A DNA stretch of 64,000 nucleotides from an uncultured Bacteroidia bacterium (GCA_902771635.1 CACXXW010000007.1:16713-80712), one strand, 5' to 3'. Numbered from the stretch's first letter, positions 35,414-43,299 are shown. The notes: a model not told the origin generated them from the sequence alone. Program-made: numbers and translations.

Positions 35414-37318
35414 TTATAGATATCCCTCCAATTTCAGTTCCGTCTGCAAAGTCCTTAAATACGGCCTTTCTTCCACCATCTTCTCAAACTTATCTTTGTC
35501 GGTATAGGCCTCGATTTCGGCAGGGCGCTCCATCAACTCGGGCTTGAGTTGGTATTGGTTGTTGTGCAGGGTGTTCTTCAAATGGTGCTTCAAGGCAGTC
35601 ATGCCCTCTGTGTCGTGCTCAAAGAGCAGGTTGTCGACACTAAAATGGATTTCGGCGTTGCCCATTAATTTAGGAGTGTATTTTCCCAATGCCGCCGCGA
35701 AGTTGGGAGACACGTTTTTATATCGGTTGACGAAGTCAGCCCATGCAGTTGTGAGCTGCTCTTGTGTGAACGGCGTGTCCCAAGTCTCTTCTTTTTCCTC
35801 AGCCTTTTGTCCAGCTTGCTGCATGGCCTTGTTGATGCTGATGCTGCTCGTGGCACCACGCGGACGGACGACAGGTGCGGCGGAGGTGGCGGTTGTGGCG
35901 GACGTTGAGCCCGTCGAAACGCCGCTTGTAACTGGTGGGTTTACGGATTGTGTAGGTTGAGGCTGTTGAGGTTTTTGTGAAGAGATCGGCCCTTCGACAG
36001 GCTCAGGGACCTTAGAGCTAACTGCAGGCTCAGGGTCCTTGGAATTAACTGCGGGCTCAGCGGCCTTAGTCGTTTGAGTTAAAGGGCTGGTGGAAGCCAC
36101 TCCCCCTTTTAAGGGGGTAGGGGGGATTCCACCACCCGTATTTACTTGATTTGTTGGTTGCATTGCTGGCCTATTCTGCGGCATCTGCACAGGTTGTGCT
36201 TGCGCCGTAGGCATATTCAAGGCTTGGCTGCACAAGGCGCACATCTTCAACAAGGCAATCTCCAGATGCAGGCGTTTGTTGTTGGCAGCACGGTAGTCAA
36301 TGTCGCACTTGTTGTTGATTTCCAATGCTCTGATGAGGAAAGGCATAGGGCAGGTCTGCGACTGTGTCAAATAACGCTGCCGTAGTTGCTCGCTTACCTC
36401 CAAGAGCTGTACAGTAATCGGGTCTTTGCACACCATGAGGCTTCTCAAATGGTTGCCTAAGCCGTTTATGAAATGCTGGGGCTCAAAGCCCTTGCTGATG
36501 ATGTCGTTGAGAATGAGCAGGATGTCGCTTGTGTTGCCATGAAGGATGTGGTCGACAATTTGGAAATAATAGTCATAATCCAAAACATTCAGGTTGTCGA
36601 TGACATCTTTGTAGGTAATATTTTTGCCAGAGAAGCTGACCATCTGGTCGAAGATGGAGAGGGCATCGCGCAAGGCGCCGTCGGCCTTTTGCGCGATGAT
36701 GTTCAAGGCTTCGGGCTCGGCTGATACGCCTTCACTTTGGGCCACAAAGGCCAAATGCTTGGCAATATCATCAACTGTAATCCGCTTGAAGTCAAAGATC
36801 TGGCAACGTGAAAGAATGGTCGGAATGATTTTGTGCTTCTCGGTGGTGGCCAAGATGAATTTGGCGTACGCAGGTGGTTCTTCCAAGGTCTTCAAGAAAG
36901 CGTTGAAAGCCGCCGCCGACAGCATGTGGACCTCATCGATGATGTAGACTTTGTATTGTCCGATTTGTGGAGGAATCCTCACCTGGTCGACCAGACTGCG
37001 GATGTCTTCCACCGAGTTGTTGGAAGCAGCGTCCAACTCGTAAATGTTGAAAGAAGCGTTGTTGTTGAAGGCACGGCACGACTCGCATTCGTTGCATGCC
37101 TCAAGGTTCTCGGTGGGGTGGAGGCAGTTGATGGTCTTGGCCATGATGCGGGCGCAGGTGGTCTTGCCCACGCCACGCGGACCGCAAAACAAGAAGGCTT
37201 GCGCCAACGTGTTGTTGCGAATGGCGTTTTTCAACGTGTTGGTAATGGAGCCTTGACCCACAACGGTGTCGAAGGTCATCGGCCTGTATTTTCTAGCGGA
37301 TACGACGAAATTTTCCAT
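35414..37318 (-). CDS. dnaX: DNA polymerase III subunits gamma/tau
   Basis: 634 residues. The clamp-loader ATPase: Walker A GPRGVGKTT (about 46-54), zinc module with C64, C73, C76 and C79-type cysteines (INCLHP...ACNECESC), Walker B IIDEVHML, and sensor I TTEKHKIIPTILSRCQ. It loads the sliding clamp and organises the replisome. The C-terminal ~140 residues (WADFVNRYKNVSPNFAAALG) are the Bacteroidota-type tau end. Residues ~390-475 are a low-complexity Pro/Ser/Thr linker that contains several translated palindromic elements (GGGIPPTPLKGG, PEPVEGP, GVSTGST). The gene has a perfect -7 box at 37346-37353. Confidence 0.95.
   Translation of the reverse strand: MENFVVSARKYRPMTFDTVVGQGSITNTLKNAIRNNTLAQAFLFCGPRGVGKTTCARIMAKTINCLHPTENLEACNECESCRAFNNNASFNIYELDAASNNSVEDIRSLVDQVRIPPQIGQYKVYIIDEVHMLSAAAFNAFLKTLEEPPAYAKFILATTEKHKIIPTILSRCQIFDFKRITVDDIAKHLAFVAQSEGVSAEPEALNIIAQKADGALRDALSIFDQMVSFSGKNITYKDVIDNLNVLDYDYYFQIVDHILHGNTSDILLILNDIISKGFEPQHFINGLGNHLRSLMVCKDPITVQLLEVSEQLRQRYLTQSQTCPMPFLIRALEINNKCDIDYRAANNKRLHLEIALLKMCALCSQALNMPTAQAQPVQMPQNRPAMQPTNQVNTGGGIPPTPLKGGVASTSPLTQTTKAAEPAVNSKDPEPAVSSKVPEPVEGPISSQKPQQPQPTQSVNPPVTSGVSTGSTSATTATSAAPVVRPRGATSSISINKAMQQAGQKAEEKEETWDTPFTQEQLTTAWADFVNRYKNVSPNFAAALGKYTPKLMGNAEIHFSVDNLLFEHDTEGMTALKHHLKNTLHNNQYQLKPELMERPAEIEAYTDKDKFEKMVEERPYLRTLQTELKLEGYL
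35904..35925 (-). repeat. Palindromic element, copy B1, in the dnaX linker
   Basis: GTTGAGCCCGTCGAAACGCCGC on the + strand, read on the minus strand as GVSTGST. It is the 'GGCGTTTCGACRGGCTCAAC' half of the element. Confidence 0.7.
35987..36010 (-). repeat. Palindromic element, copy B2, in the dnaX linker
   Basis: CGGCCCTTCGACAGGCTCAGGGAC on the + strand, read on the minus strand as VPEPVEGP. Two decayed relatives follow at about 36024-36040 and 36051-36067 (read as DPEPAV and AAEPAV), giving a degenerate tandem series. Confidence 0.7.
36089..36133. repeat. Second palindrome type inside the dnaX linker
   Basis: Outer arms GGTGGAA / TTCCACC and inner CCCCCTT / AAGGGGG. Read in frame as GGIPPTPLKGG within the dnaX linker. 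Confidence 0.7.
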
Positions 37319-37345
37319 ATCGGGGAAGCCTTGGTTTTAAACCGA

Positions 37346-37353
37346 CAAAGGTA
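37346..37353 (-). promoter_or_regulatory. -7 box for dnaX
   Basis: TACCTTTG on the minus strand, 27 bases before the ATG at 37318. Confidence 0.55.
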
Positions 37354-37425
37354 CAACTTTTCGGTGTTGCTTTGGCGAAGTTGCAACATTTTTCGCTTTT
37401 TTACCTTTTGTATTGAAAATCATCC

Positions 37426-37433
37426 TATTTTTG
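37426..37433 (+). promoter_or_regulatory. -7 box just before the deacetylase-like gene
   Basis: TATTTTTG ending 5 bases before the ATG at 37439. If used, the mRNA would be leaderless or nearly so. Confidence 0.5.
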
Positions 37434-37438
37434 TGCCT

Positions 37439-38800
37439 ATGAAAATGCTGTTTCTCGTTCCGAAGGTCACAGGTCGTGTGATGTACATCTTCGATTTGGT
37501 GCTCAAGCAGTTGCTGGGTATTGAATACGATTTGACTACTGATAGCGAGCAATTCAAGGCTTTTGAGGGACCGAAGTTGCATTATGGAATGCAACGTCTT
37601 GGTGATGAATCTTTTGTGAAGGCCGTTGACATTCTTTTTGAAAGGCATATTCACGAGCAGTCGTTTCGCACGGTGGAATTTGAGGGCACGCTGGCGCCAT
37701 ATGCGGTCTACGGACAGGGCAATTTGTTGCCTTTCGATGTCTTTGCCGCTTCTTTTTTCCTCGTCTCGCGCTATGAGGAATACCTTTCGCAGGTGCGTGA
37801 CCAGTATGGCCGTTTTCGTGCCGAGTCTACGTGGATGTTCGAGAATGGCATGCTTCAAAAACCTTTGGTGAACATTTGGGCTTTGGCTTTGGGAAACAAG
37901 TTGAAATCCATCTATCACAATCTTGACCTTAAACGGCCTAAGTTCACTTTTACCCCGACCTACGATGTGGATGCGGCCTGGGCTTATAAATGCAAGGGAT
38001 TGTATCGCACGGTGGGCGGTTTCTTGAAGGATTTGACTTCAGGCGACCGTGAGCGCATCCGTGAACGCCATCAGGTGTTGCGAGGCAAACGCAAAGACCC
38101 ATTTGATTCCTTTGACTTCCAGTTTGAGTTACAAAAAGAGTTCAAACTCAAGCCCATCTATTTCATTCTTTGCGGCGAATATGACACCAACGACAAGAAT
38201 ATCTCCATTCGCAAGCCTGCTTTCCAAGCACTGATTAAGCGCTTGGGCGACTATGCCGATGTGGGCATCCATCCTTCGTTTTCTTCTTATCTCGACGTTG
38301 ACAAATTGAGAAAGGAAATAGACGGACTTTCCGAGGTGCTGCATCGACCTTTGACCAAGAGCCGACAGCATTTTCTAAGAATGAACTTGCCACGTAGTTA
38401 TCAGAAACTCATCGAGTTGGACATCAGTGATGACTACACCATGGGTTTTGCCTCGCAGGCGGGTTTCCGTGCAGGCATCGCCGACACATTCCGATTTTAT
38501 GACCTTGAAAACGACATGGTCACCAACCTTCGAGTACATCCTTTTGCCTTGATGGACGGTACCATGCGCGACTATCTCAACCTCGATGTGGAAACCTCGT
38601 TCAATCTTGCCACTCAACTTGTTGACGAGGTGAAAGCGGTAGGAGGGACATTTATCTATCTTACACACAATGAAACCCTTGGCGGCGAGAAACGATGGGT
38701 CGGCTGGCCCGAGATGTACCGCCAACTATTAGAATATATCACCAAGGCCCCTGAGCTTGTGGTCGCTGAGCACGGCCGAAGCGTCGAAGGGCCGGTTTAA
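37439..38800 (+). CDS. Polysaccharide deacetylase-like protein (DUF7033-type N-terminus)
   Basis: 453 residues from ATG 37439; the frame is open ~600 bases further left but only as antisense of dnaX. The N-terminal half (about 1-160) resembles the DUF7033-type domain that precedes NodB-like domains in Bacteroidota. The second half carries a NodB-like arrangement: FTPTYDVDAAW (putative metal-binding Asp), DVGIHPSFSSY (His), and RMNLPRSYQKLIELDISDDYTMGFASQAGFRAG. A CE4 deacetylase or a related inactive fold is likely; the substrate would be a surface polysaccharide. The last ~18 residues (APELVVAEHGRSVEGPV) are encoded by a degenerate palindromic element. It is followed after 16 bases by the FemAB/GNAT gene, so the two form an operon. 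Confidence 0.75.
   Translation: MKMLFLVPKVTGRVMYIFDLVLKQLLGIEYDLTTDSEQFKAFEGPKLHYGMQRLGDESFVKAVDILFERHIHEQSFRTVEFEGTLAPYAVYGQGNLLPFDVFAASFFLVSRYEEYLSQVRDQYGRFRAESTWMFENGMLQKPLVNIWALALGNKLKSIYHNLDLKRPKFTFTPTYDVDAAWAYKCKGLYRTVGGFLKDLTSGDRERIRERHQVLRGKRKDPFDSFDFQFELQKEFKLKPIYFILCGEYDTNDKNISIRKPAFQALIKRLGDYADVGIHPSFSSYLDVDKLRKEIDGLSEVLHRPLTKSRQHFLRMNLPRSYQKLIELDISDDYTMGFASQAGFRAGIADTFRFYDLENDMVTNLRVHPFALMDGTMRDYLNLDVETSFNLATQLVDEVKAVGGTFIYLTHNETLGGEKRWVGWPEMYRQLLEYITKAPELVVAEHGRSVEGPV
38746..38795 (+). repeat. Palindromic element, copy C, at a gene end
   Basis: Expanded variant: GGCCCCTGAGCTTG ... GCGTCGAAGGGCCGG. It provides the C-terminal codons of the deacetylase-like gene and ends 3 bases before its stop. 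Confidence 0.65.
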
Positions 38801-38816
38801 ATTCTGAATTCGTTTT

Positions 38817-39746
38817 ATGATACAATATCTCGTAAATAACCAAATCGACAAATCAAAATGGGACGCCACCATCGCTGAATGTGGCAACATCTACGCTTTT
38901 TCATGGTATCTCGACATGGTTCATCCCCAGTGGGAGGCCCTCGTTGAGGACGACTATCAGTCTGTAATGCCTTTGACGGGCGGTAAAAAATTCGGTATCA
39001 ACTACCTCTATCAGCCTTATTTCGTTCAACAGTTGGGCGTGTTTTCCAAAGAGCCCGTGACGCCCGAAAAGACTAATGAGTTTTTGAATGCCATTCCTAC
39101 TAAATACCGTTTTGCCGAGATCAGGTTGAATGAAAACAATATCTTCGACAACGATGTTCAAGGTGTTGAATATCATAGAAATGTGCTGCTTGACTTGAAT
39201 CGTGATTATGAGGCTATCCGTGCGGGTTATCACCAAAACACAAAGCGCAATTTGGCCAAGGCGGAAGACAATAATCTGCAATTGGTCACAACGGTGATTC
39301 CTTACCATGTGGTGGCCTTGTTCCGCGACAACCGTGGCGCTTTGCTCGACAAGTGGGGTGATGCCGAGTACGGTGTGCTGACCCGTTTGGCTCAGGTGGC
39401 CCAGCAACGGAATGCCGCCTTTATGTTGGGGGTGAACGAAAAAGGAATAGGACAGTTGATTTGTGCCGCCATCTTCATGAAAACCAAGGATCGCATCACT
39501 TTCCTGTTTTCAGGTCTGACCGTGGAGGGCAAGCAACGCCAAGCCATGACCTATCTCTTGGATCAGGTGATACAAAAATATGCCAACCAACCGTTGACTT
39601 TTGATTTCGAGGGCTCAGATGATGAGAATTTGGCTCGTTTCTATCTTGGCTTTGGCGGTACGGAGGCCAAATACCCATCCTATACTTCCAATCGGCTTTC
39701 GCCCATCGGTAAAGCTTTGCTTAAGGTTTGGAAAAAGCACAAATAA
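38817..39746 (+). CDS. FemAB/GNAT-like acyltransferase
   Basis: 309 residues. The pattern of an N-terminal region with FSWYLDMVHPQWEALV, a central YHQNTKRNLAKAEDN, and a C-terminal acetyltransferase core (FMLGVNEKGIGQLICAAIFM; TFLFSGLTVEGKQRQAMTYLLDQVI; LTFDFEGSDDENLARFYLGFGG) matches peptidoglycan/polysaccharide-type FemAB-related GNAT proteins. These transfer acyl or aminoacyl groups in the cytoplasm. Co-transcribed with the deacetylase-like gene, so a joint role in surface glycan modification is plausible. Donor and acceptor are not known. Confidence 0.75.
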   Translation: MIQYLVNNQIDKSKWDATIAECGNIYAFSWYLDMVHPQWEALVEDDYQSVMPLTGGKKFGINYLYQPYFVQQLGVFSKEPVTPEKTNEFLNAIPTKYRFAEIRLNENNIFDNDVQGVEYHRNVLLDLNRDYEAIRAGYHQNTKRNLAKAEDNNLQLVTTVIPYHVVALFRDNRGALLDKWGDAEYGVLTRLAQVAQQRNAAFMLGVNEKGIGQLICAAIFMKTKDRITFLFSGLTVEGKQRQAMTYLLDQVIQKYANQPLTFDFEGSDDENLARFYLGFGGTEAKYPSYTSNRLSPIGKALLKVWKKHK

Positions 39747-39829
39747 ACAACGCACAGACGCAACTTGTCTGTGTTCCAAAGCATTTCACACTAACTTGGT
39801 TGTTGTGAAGCGATAACGTTAAAGTGCTG

Positions 39830-40030
39830 TTATTTCTCAGCCTTGGGCTCTTCTTCTTTGGCCTCCTCGGCCTTGGCTTCAGCTTCTTTTTCAGGCTCGT
39901 CTTCGGCCCATTTGGTGGCTGCGCTCACTCCTGCCTTGACCGATTTGATGAGTGATTTGCCCAAATCCTCGCCCAAAGAAGCCCAGTCCTTACCGACTTT
40001 TTTCCAGTTTTCTTTCAAGCCTTCTGCCAT
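39830..40030 (-). CDS. Small highly charged protein of unknown function
   Basis: 66 residues. N-terminal half is a likely amphipathic helix (WKKVGKDWASLGEDLGKSLIKSVKAGVSAATKW). The C-terminal third is almost only Glu, Ala and Lys (KEAEAKAEEAKEEEPKAEK). No signal peptide. It has its own perfect -7 box (40090-40097) and is flanked by genes on the other strand, which supports a real gene despite its size. Nothing in it points to a function. Confidence 0.6.
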   Translation of the reverse strand: MAEGLKENWKKVGKDWASLGEDLGKSLIKSVKAGVSAATKWAEDEPEKEAEAKAEEAKEEEPKAEK

Positions 40031-40089
40031 GGTGATTATTCCTTTCTTTCTTTATTTTTGGCGTAATTCGTTTTAGAGTTTTAGTAATG

Positions 40090-40097
40090 CAAAAATA
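40090..40097 (-). promoter_or_regulatory. -7 box for the small charged protein
   Basis: TATTTTTG on the minus strand, 59 bases before the ATG at 40030. Confidence 0.5.
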
Positions 40098-40171
40098 GGT
40101 AAATTTTGTAATGCACGATAGTTTTTGAAAAAAAATAATGGCTGTATTGCGAAAGATTTGTTTCTTTTCCC

Positions 40172-40179
40172 TATCTTTG
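40172..40179 (+). promoter_or_regulatory. -7 box for upp
   Basis: TATCTTTG, 17 bases before the ATG at 40197. Confidence 0.55.
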
Positions 40180-40196
40180 TGCCAAATACCAACACT

Positions 40197-40856
40197 ATGA
40201 TTGAAATTCACAATTTAGAGAAAACCGACAGCGTCTTCAACCAATACATGGCTGAACTCCGCGATGCTGTCATCCAACAGGATCGTATGCGTTTTCGCCG
40301 CAACCTCGAACGCATCGGTCAGATTATGGCTTACGAAATCAGTAAGTCTTTTGAATATGATGATGAAGAGGTGACTACCCCTCTTGGAATCAAGTCGATA
40401 AGGACGATGCACGAGCAACCTGTCATTGCTACCATCTTGCGCGCTGGCTTGCCGTTCCACAATGGAATGCTCAGCATGTTTGACCAGGCGGACAGCGCCT
40501 TCATCGCGGCCTACCGCAAATATGACAAGAACGAGGAAGACTCTGAGATACGCGTTGAATATTTCTCTTCGCCCGATATCGAGGACCGTGTCCTGATTGT
40601 CTGTGATCCGCTATTGGCGACGGGCGAGTCCATCGTGAAGACTTTGAACGGCTTGATGGAGGACATGATGCCGAAGGAGATTCATATTGCTGTGGCTGTG
40701 GCTTCACAAGACGGTTTGGACTATGTGGAGCGCACCATGTCGCGCTTGCCCGTCACCATCTGGGTGGGCAGCGTCGACGAGGAACTGACGGCCAGAGCTT
40801 ATGTCGTTCCTGGTATCGGCGATGTGGGCGACTTGGCATACGGTGAAAAGCGTTAA
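40197..40856 (+). CDS. upp: Uracil phosphoribosyltransferase
   Basis: 219 residues from ATG 40197; the open frame further left runs through the promoter. It makes UMP from uracil and PRPP. The PRPP loop is CDPLLATGES (about 137-146). Earlier RAGLPFHNGM and the C-terminal GIGDVGDLAYG (uracil site) match UPRT. Cytoplasmic salvage enzyme; the nucleoside permease and thyA elsewhere in the window belong to the same general pathway. A hairpin-forming repeat (40865-40921) directly follows the gene. Confidence 0.95.
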   Translation: MIEIHNLEKTDSVFNQYMAELRDAVIQQDRMRFRRNLERIGQIMAYEISKSFEYDDEEVTTPLGIKSIRTMHEQPVIATILRAGLPFHNGMLSMFDQADSAFIAAYRKYDKNEEDSEIRVEYFSSPDIEDRVLIVCDPLLATGESIVKTLNGLMEDMMPKEIHIAVAVASQDGLDYVERTMSRLPVTIWVGSVDEELTARAYVVPGIGDVGDLAYGEKR

Positions 40857-40864
40857 ACTATAAT

Positions 40865-40921
40865 GCGGCGTTTCGACGGGCTCAACGACCGCCAGGGTCC
40901 CTGAGCCTGTCGAAGGGCCCG
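40865..40921. repeat. Palindromic element, copy D (full two-arm form)
   Basis: GCGGCGTTTCGACGGGCTCAAC and CCCTGAGCCTGTCGAAGGGC face each other, giving a stem of about 14 bp (TTCGACgGGCTCA / TGAGCCtGTCGAA). It sits between upp and the NSS transporter gene. Confidence 0.8.
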
Positions 40922-40936
40922 ATTTATCTGAATAAT

Positions 40937-42289
40937 ATGTCAGAAGAAAAGAAAAAACGCGATGGCTTTGGCTCGAAGATAGGCATCATTGCTGCCGCTG
41001 CGGGCTCGGCCATCGGATTGGGCAATATCTACCGTTTCCCATGCGAATTGGGCAACAACGGCGGCGCGGCATTCCTATTGGTTTATCTCGCCGTGGTCAT
41101 CTTCCTCGGCATTCCTGTGATGTTGTCGGAACTAGTCATCGGTCGCCGTTCACAAAGCAACGCCGTCGGAGCCTTCAAGAAACTCGCGCCTAAGTCGGCG
41201 TGGTCGATTGTTGGCTATATGGGTGTGTTGTGTGGTTTCATCATCTTTGCGTTCTATTCCACCGTGTCGGGCTGGACGTTGGAATACATCATCAAGGCAG
41301 TGACCAACTCGTTCCAAGGCAAGGACTTGGCTGCCATGGAGCAAGACTTTGCCGACTTCCATAATATGGGCTGGCGCAATGTGATGTGGCAGGCCATCTT
41401 CATTTTCCTGACCGGCTTTGTGGTCTTCAAAGGAGTGCAAAACGGCATTGAGAGATATGCAAAAATCCTTATGCCGCTTCTCTTGGTCATCCTGATCGTC
41501 TTGGGTATACGCTCTGTTACGCTACCAGGGGCTAATGAAGGATTGTCGTTCTTATTCCATCCGGATTTCTCTAAAATCGATGGCAATGTCCTTATCAGTG
41601 CTTTGGGCCAAGGCTTCTTCTCACTGAGTCTCGGCATGGGAGCGCTCATCACCTATGGTTCATACATCAAGAAAAAAGACAACTTGACTTCCACCGCCTT
41701 TTCCGTGGTGCTTGCCGATACCTTGATTGCCGTTTTGGCGGGTCTTGTCATCTTCCCTGCAGCTTTCTCGTTTGGCATCCGCCCGACAGCAGGCATGGGA
41801 CTGGTGTTCAATACGATACCGATGATTTTCAACCAGATGACAGGAGGCTATATTTTCTGTATTATCTTCTTCGTGCTGTTGGCCATTGCAGCGCTGACTT
41901 CCACGATTTCGCTGCTTGAGGTTGTGGTGGCCTACCTCTCCGAGGAGCTTCATATTAACCGCAAGTGGTCGACGGTATGGGCTTGTGTAGCCACGCTATT
42001 CATCGGTAGTTTTGCCTCGTTGAGTCTGATGGAGAACACGCCCTTTGCCATTGGTGGCAGAACGGTCTTCGACCTCATGGATTTTGTCTCATCCAATATC
42101 CTCTTGCCCCTCGGCGGCGTGTTGATCGTCATCTTCGTGGGTTGGCGATTGGGCAAGGCCAAGTTCTTCGAGGAAGTGACCAACGAGGGTACCATCAAAG
42201 CATCGTTGAAAAAGATTATCTTCTTTATTATTCGTTATCTGGCTCCCATTGCCATTACGATTGTGTTCATCAGAGGGTTGATTAACTAA
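40937..42289 (+). CDS. Neurotransmitter:sodium symporter (NSS) family transporter
   Basis: 450 residues with about 11 hydrophobic segments. The unwound TM1 signature AAAGSAIGLGNIYRFP (about 20-35) is diagnostic for the SNF/NSS family (LeuT-like). Later segments include GQGFFSLSLGMGALITYGSY, typical of TM6-7. It probably imports an amino acid with Na+. It sits between upp and the helix-hairpin-helix gene, each gap holding one palindromic element (copies D and E). No promoter box was found, so it may be read from upp. Confidence 0.92.
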   Translation: MSEEKKKRDGFGSKIGIIAAAAGSAIGLGNIYRFPCELGNNGGAAFLLVYLAVVIFLGIPVMLSELVIGRRSQSNAVGAFKKLAPKSAWSIVGYMGVLCGFIIFAFYSTVSGWTLEYIIKAVTNSFQGKDLAAMEQDFADFHNMGWRNVMWQAIFIFLTGFVVFKGVQNGIERYAKILMPLLLVILIVLGIRSVTLPGANEGLSFLFHPDFSKIDGNVLISALGQGFFSLSLGMGALITYGSYIKKKDNLTSTAFSVVLADTLIAVLAGLVIFPAAFSFGIRPTAGMGLVFNTIPMIFNQMTGGYIFCIIFFVLLAIAALTSTISLLEVVVAYLSEELHINRKWSTVWACVATLFIGSFASLSLMENTPFAIGGRTVFDLMDFVSSNILLPLGGVLIVIFVGWRLGKAKFFEEVTNEGTIKASLKKIIFFIIRYLAPIAITIVFIRGLIN

Positions 42290-42293
42290 AAGT

Positions 42294-42347
42294 CGGCGTT
42301 TCGACAGGCTCAACGGCCGAGGGTCCCTGAGCTTGTCGAAGGGCCCG
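42294..42347. repeat. Palindromic element, copy E (full two-arm form)
   Basis: CGGCGTTTCGACAGGCTCAAC and CCCTGAGCTTGTCGAAGGGC in opposite orientation, about 85-90% identical to copy D by eye. It starts 4 bases after the transporter stop and ends 12 bases before the next ATG. Confidence 0.8.
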
Positions 42348-42359
42348 AAACCAAAGAAT

Positions 42360-43289
42360 ATGGATTCCTTGCGCAAATGGTTTTCCTTCAGCAAAGGCGA
42401 GCGCGTCGCTATCATCACGATACTGGCAGTGATACTGGTATTGATTTTGGCTTGTCTGTTTCGTCCGTCGCGCAAGTCGCTGAGTGATGCCTCCTTGCAC
42501 AACCTGGATTCCTTGTTGGCATTGCGTCAGGCGGCCATCGAGCAGCAACAACAGCAACAAACTGAGAAGCCTCAAGAGGTGGCGGAGCTGCATCCTTTTC
42601 CCTTCAATCCCAATACCCTCACGGAAGAGGAATGGCTGCAAATGGGTCTCACCGACCACCAGGTGCGCAACATCATGAACTACAAGGCCAAAGGTGGCAA
42701 GTTTTATTCGAAAAACGACTTGGGCAAGCTTTACACCATCAGCGAGGAAGAGTTTGCGCAGCTGGAACCTTTCATTGTGTTGCCTGAAGTATCAAGAGGG
42801 AAAAACACAAAATCTGCATCTCAAGGCGGCGTTTCGACAGGCTCAACGACCGCAACTAACTCAACGACAGCACCTTCTGAAAAGAAAGCCATTCCCATCG
42901 TCGACTTGAATACGGTAGACTCGACCACCTTGGTGGAGTTGCCGCAGATAGGCCCTTACACGGCGGTGCGCATCATCGAGTTCCGCGAGAAGTTGGGCGG
43001 CTTTGTCGACAAGGAGCAACTCCGCGATGTGAAGGGTATGGATGAGGCGCGTTTTGCAGCCATACAACCTTATATTAGTTTAGGTGCCATTGAGATTCGG
43101 AAAGTCGATGTCAACCGTGCGGATTTCAAGACCTTAGTGCATCATCCTTACCTCAGCTACGAGCAGGTGAAGTGCATCTTCAACCAACGCGAGAAGCGTG
43201 GCATGATCAAAAACTGGGCGCAACTGGAGGCATTGCTCAAGGAAGAAGGGGAGGTGAACCCACTTTTGGAACAGTATGTGAAGTATTGA
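42360..43289 (+). CDS. Membrane-anchored helix-hairpin-helix (ComEA-like) protein
   Basis: 309 residues from ATG 42360. One N-terminal membrane segment (about 16-34, VAIITILAVILVLILACLF), a Gln run (62-67), then three helix-hairpin-helix units: about 83-140 (FNPNTLTEEEW), about 182-238 (VDLNTVDSTTLVELPQIGPYTA, the best match to ComEA) and about 248-305 (VDVNRADFKTL). Most of the protein faces the periplasm. ComEA binds DNA during uptake; in Bacteroidota such proteins are widespread and their role is less clear. The linker before the second unit contains GGVSTGSTTAT, encoded by a half palindromic element. Confidence 0.82.
   Translation: MDSLRKWFSFSKGERVAIITILAVILVLILACLFRPSRKSLSDASLHNLDSLLALRQAAIEQQQQQQTEKPQEVAELHPFPFNPNTLTEEEWLQMGLTDHQVRNIMNYKAKGGKFYSKNDLGKLYTISEEEFAQLEPFIVLPEVSRGKNTKSASQGGVSTGSTTATNSTTAPSEKKAIPIVDLNTVDSTTLVELPQIGPYTAVRIIEFREKLGGFVDKEQLRDVKGMDEARFAAIQPYISLGAIEIRKVDVNRADFKTLVHHPYLSYEQVKCIFNQREKRGMIKNWAQLEALLKEEGEVNPLLEQYVKY
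42825..42853 (+). repeat. Palindromic element, copy F, in a coding linker
   Basis: GGCGGCGTTTCGACAGGCTCAACGACCGC, read in frame as GGVSTGSTT (about residues 156-164) of the helix-hairpin-helix protein. Confidence 0.7.
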
Positions 43290-43299
43290 AGTTTTTTCT

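Noticed and set aside
36833-37438. Upstream extension of the deacetylase-like frame by ~200 codons
   Set aside because: It is antisense to dnaX and contains a promoter box before the ATG at 37439, which gives the expected N-terminus.
39752-39806. Weak hairpins (CACAGAC/GTCTGTG; TTCACA/TTGTGAA) after the FemAB/GNAT gene as terminators
   Set aside because: Stems are short and no T-run follows, so a terminator call is not supported.
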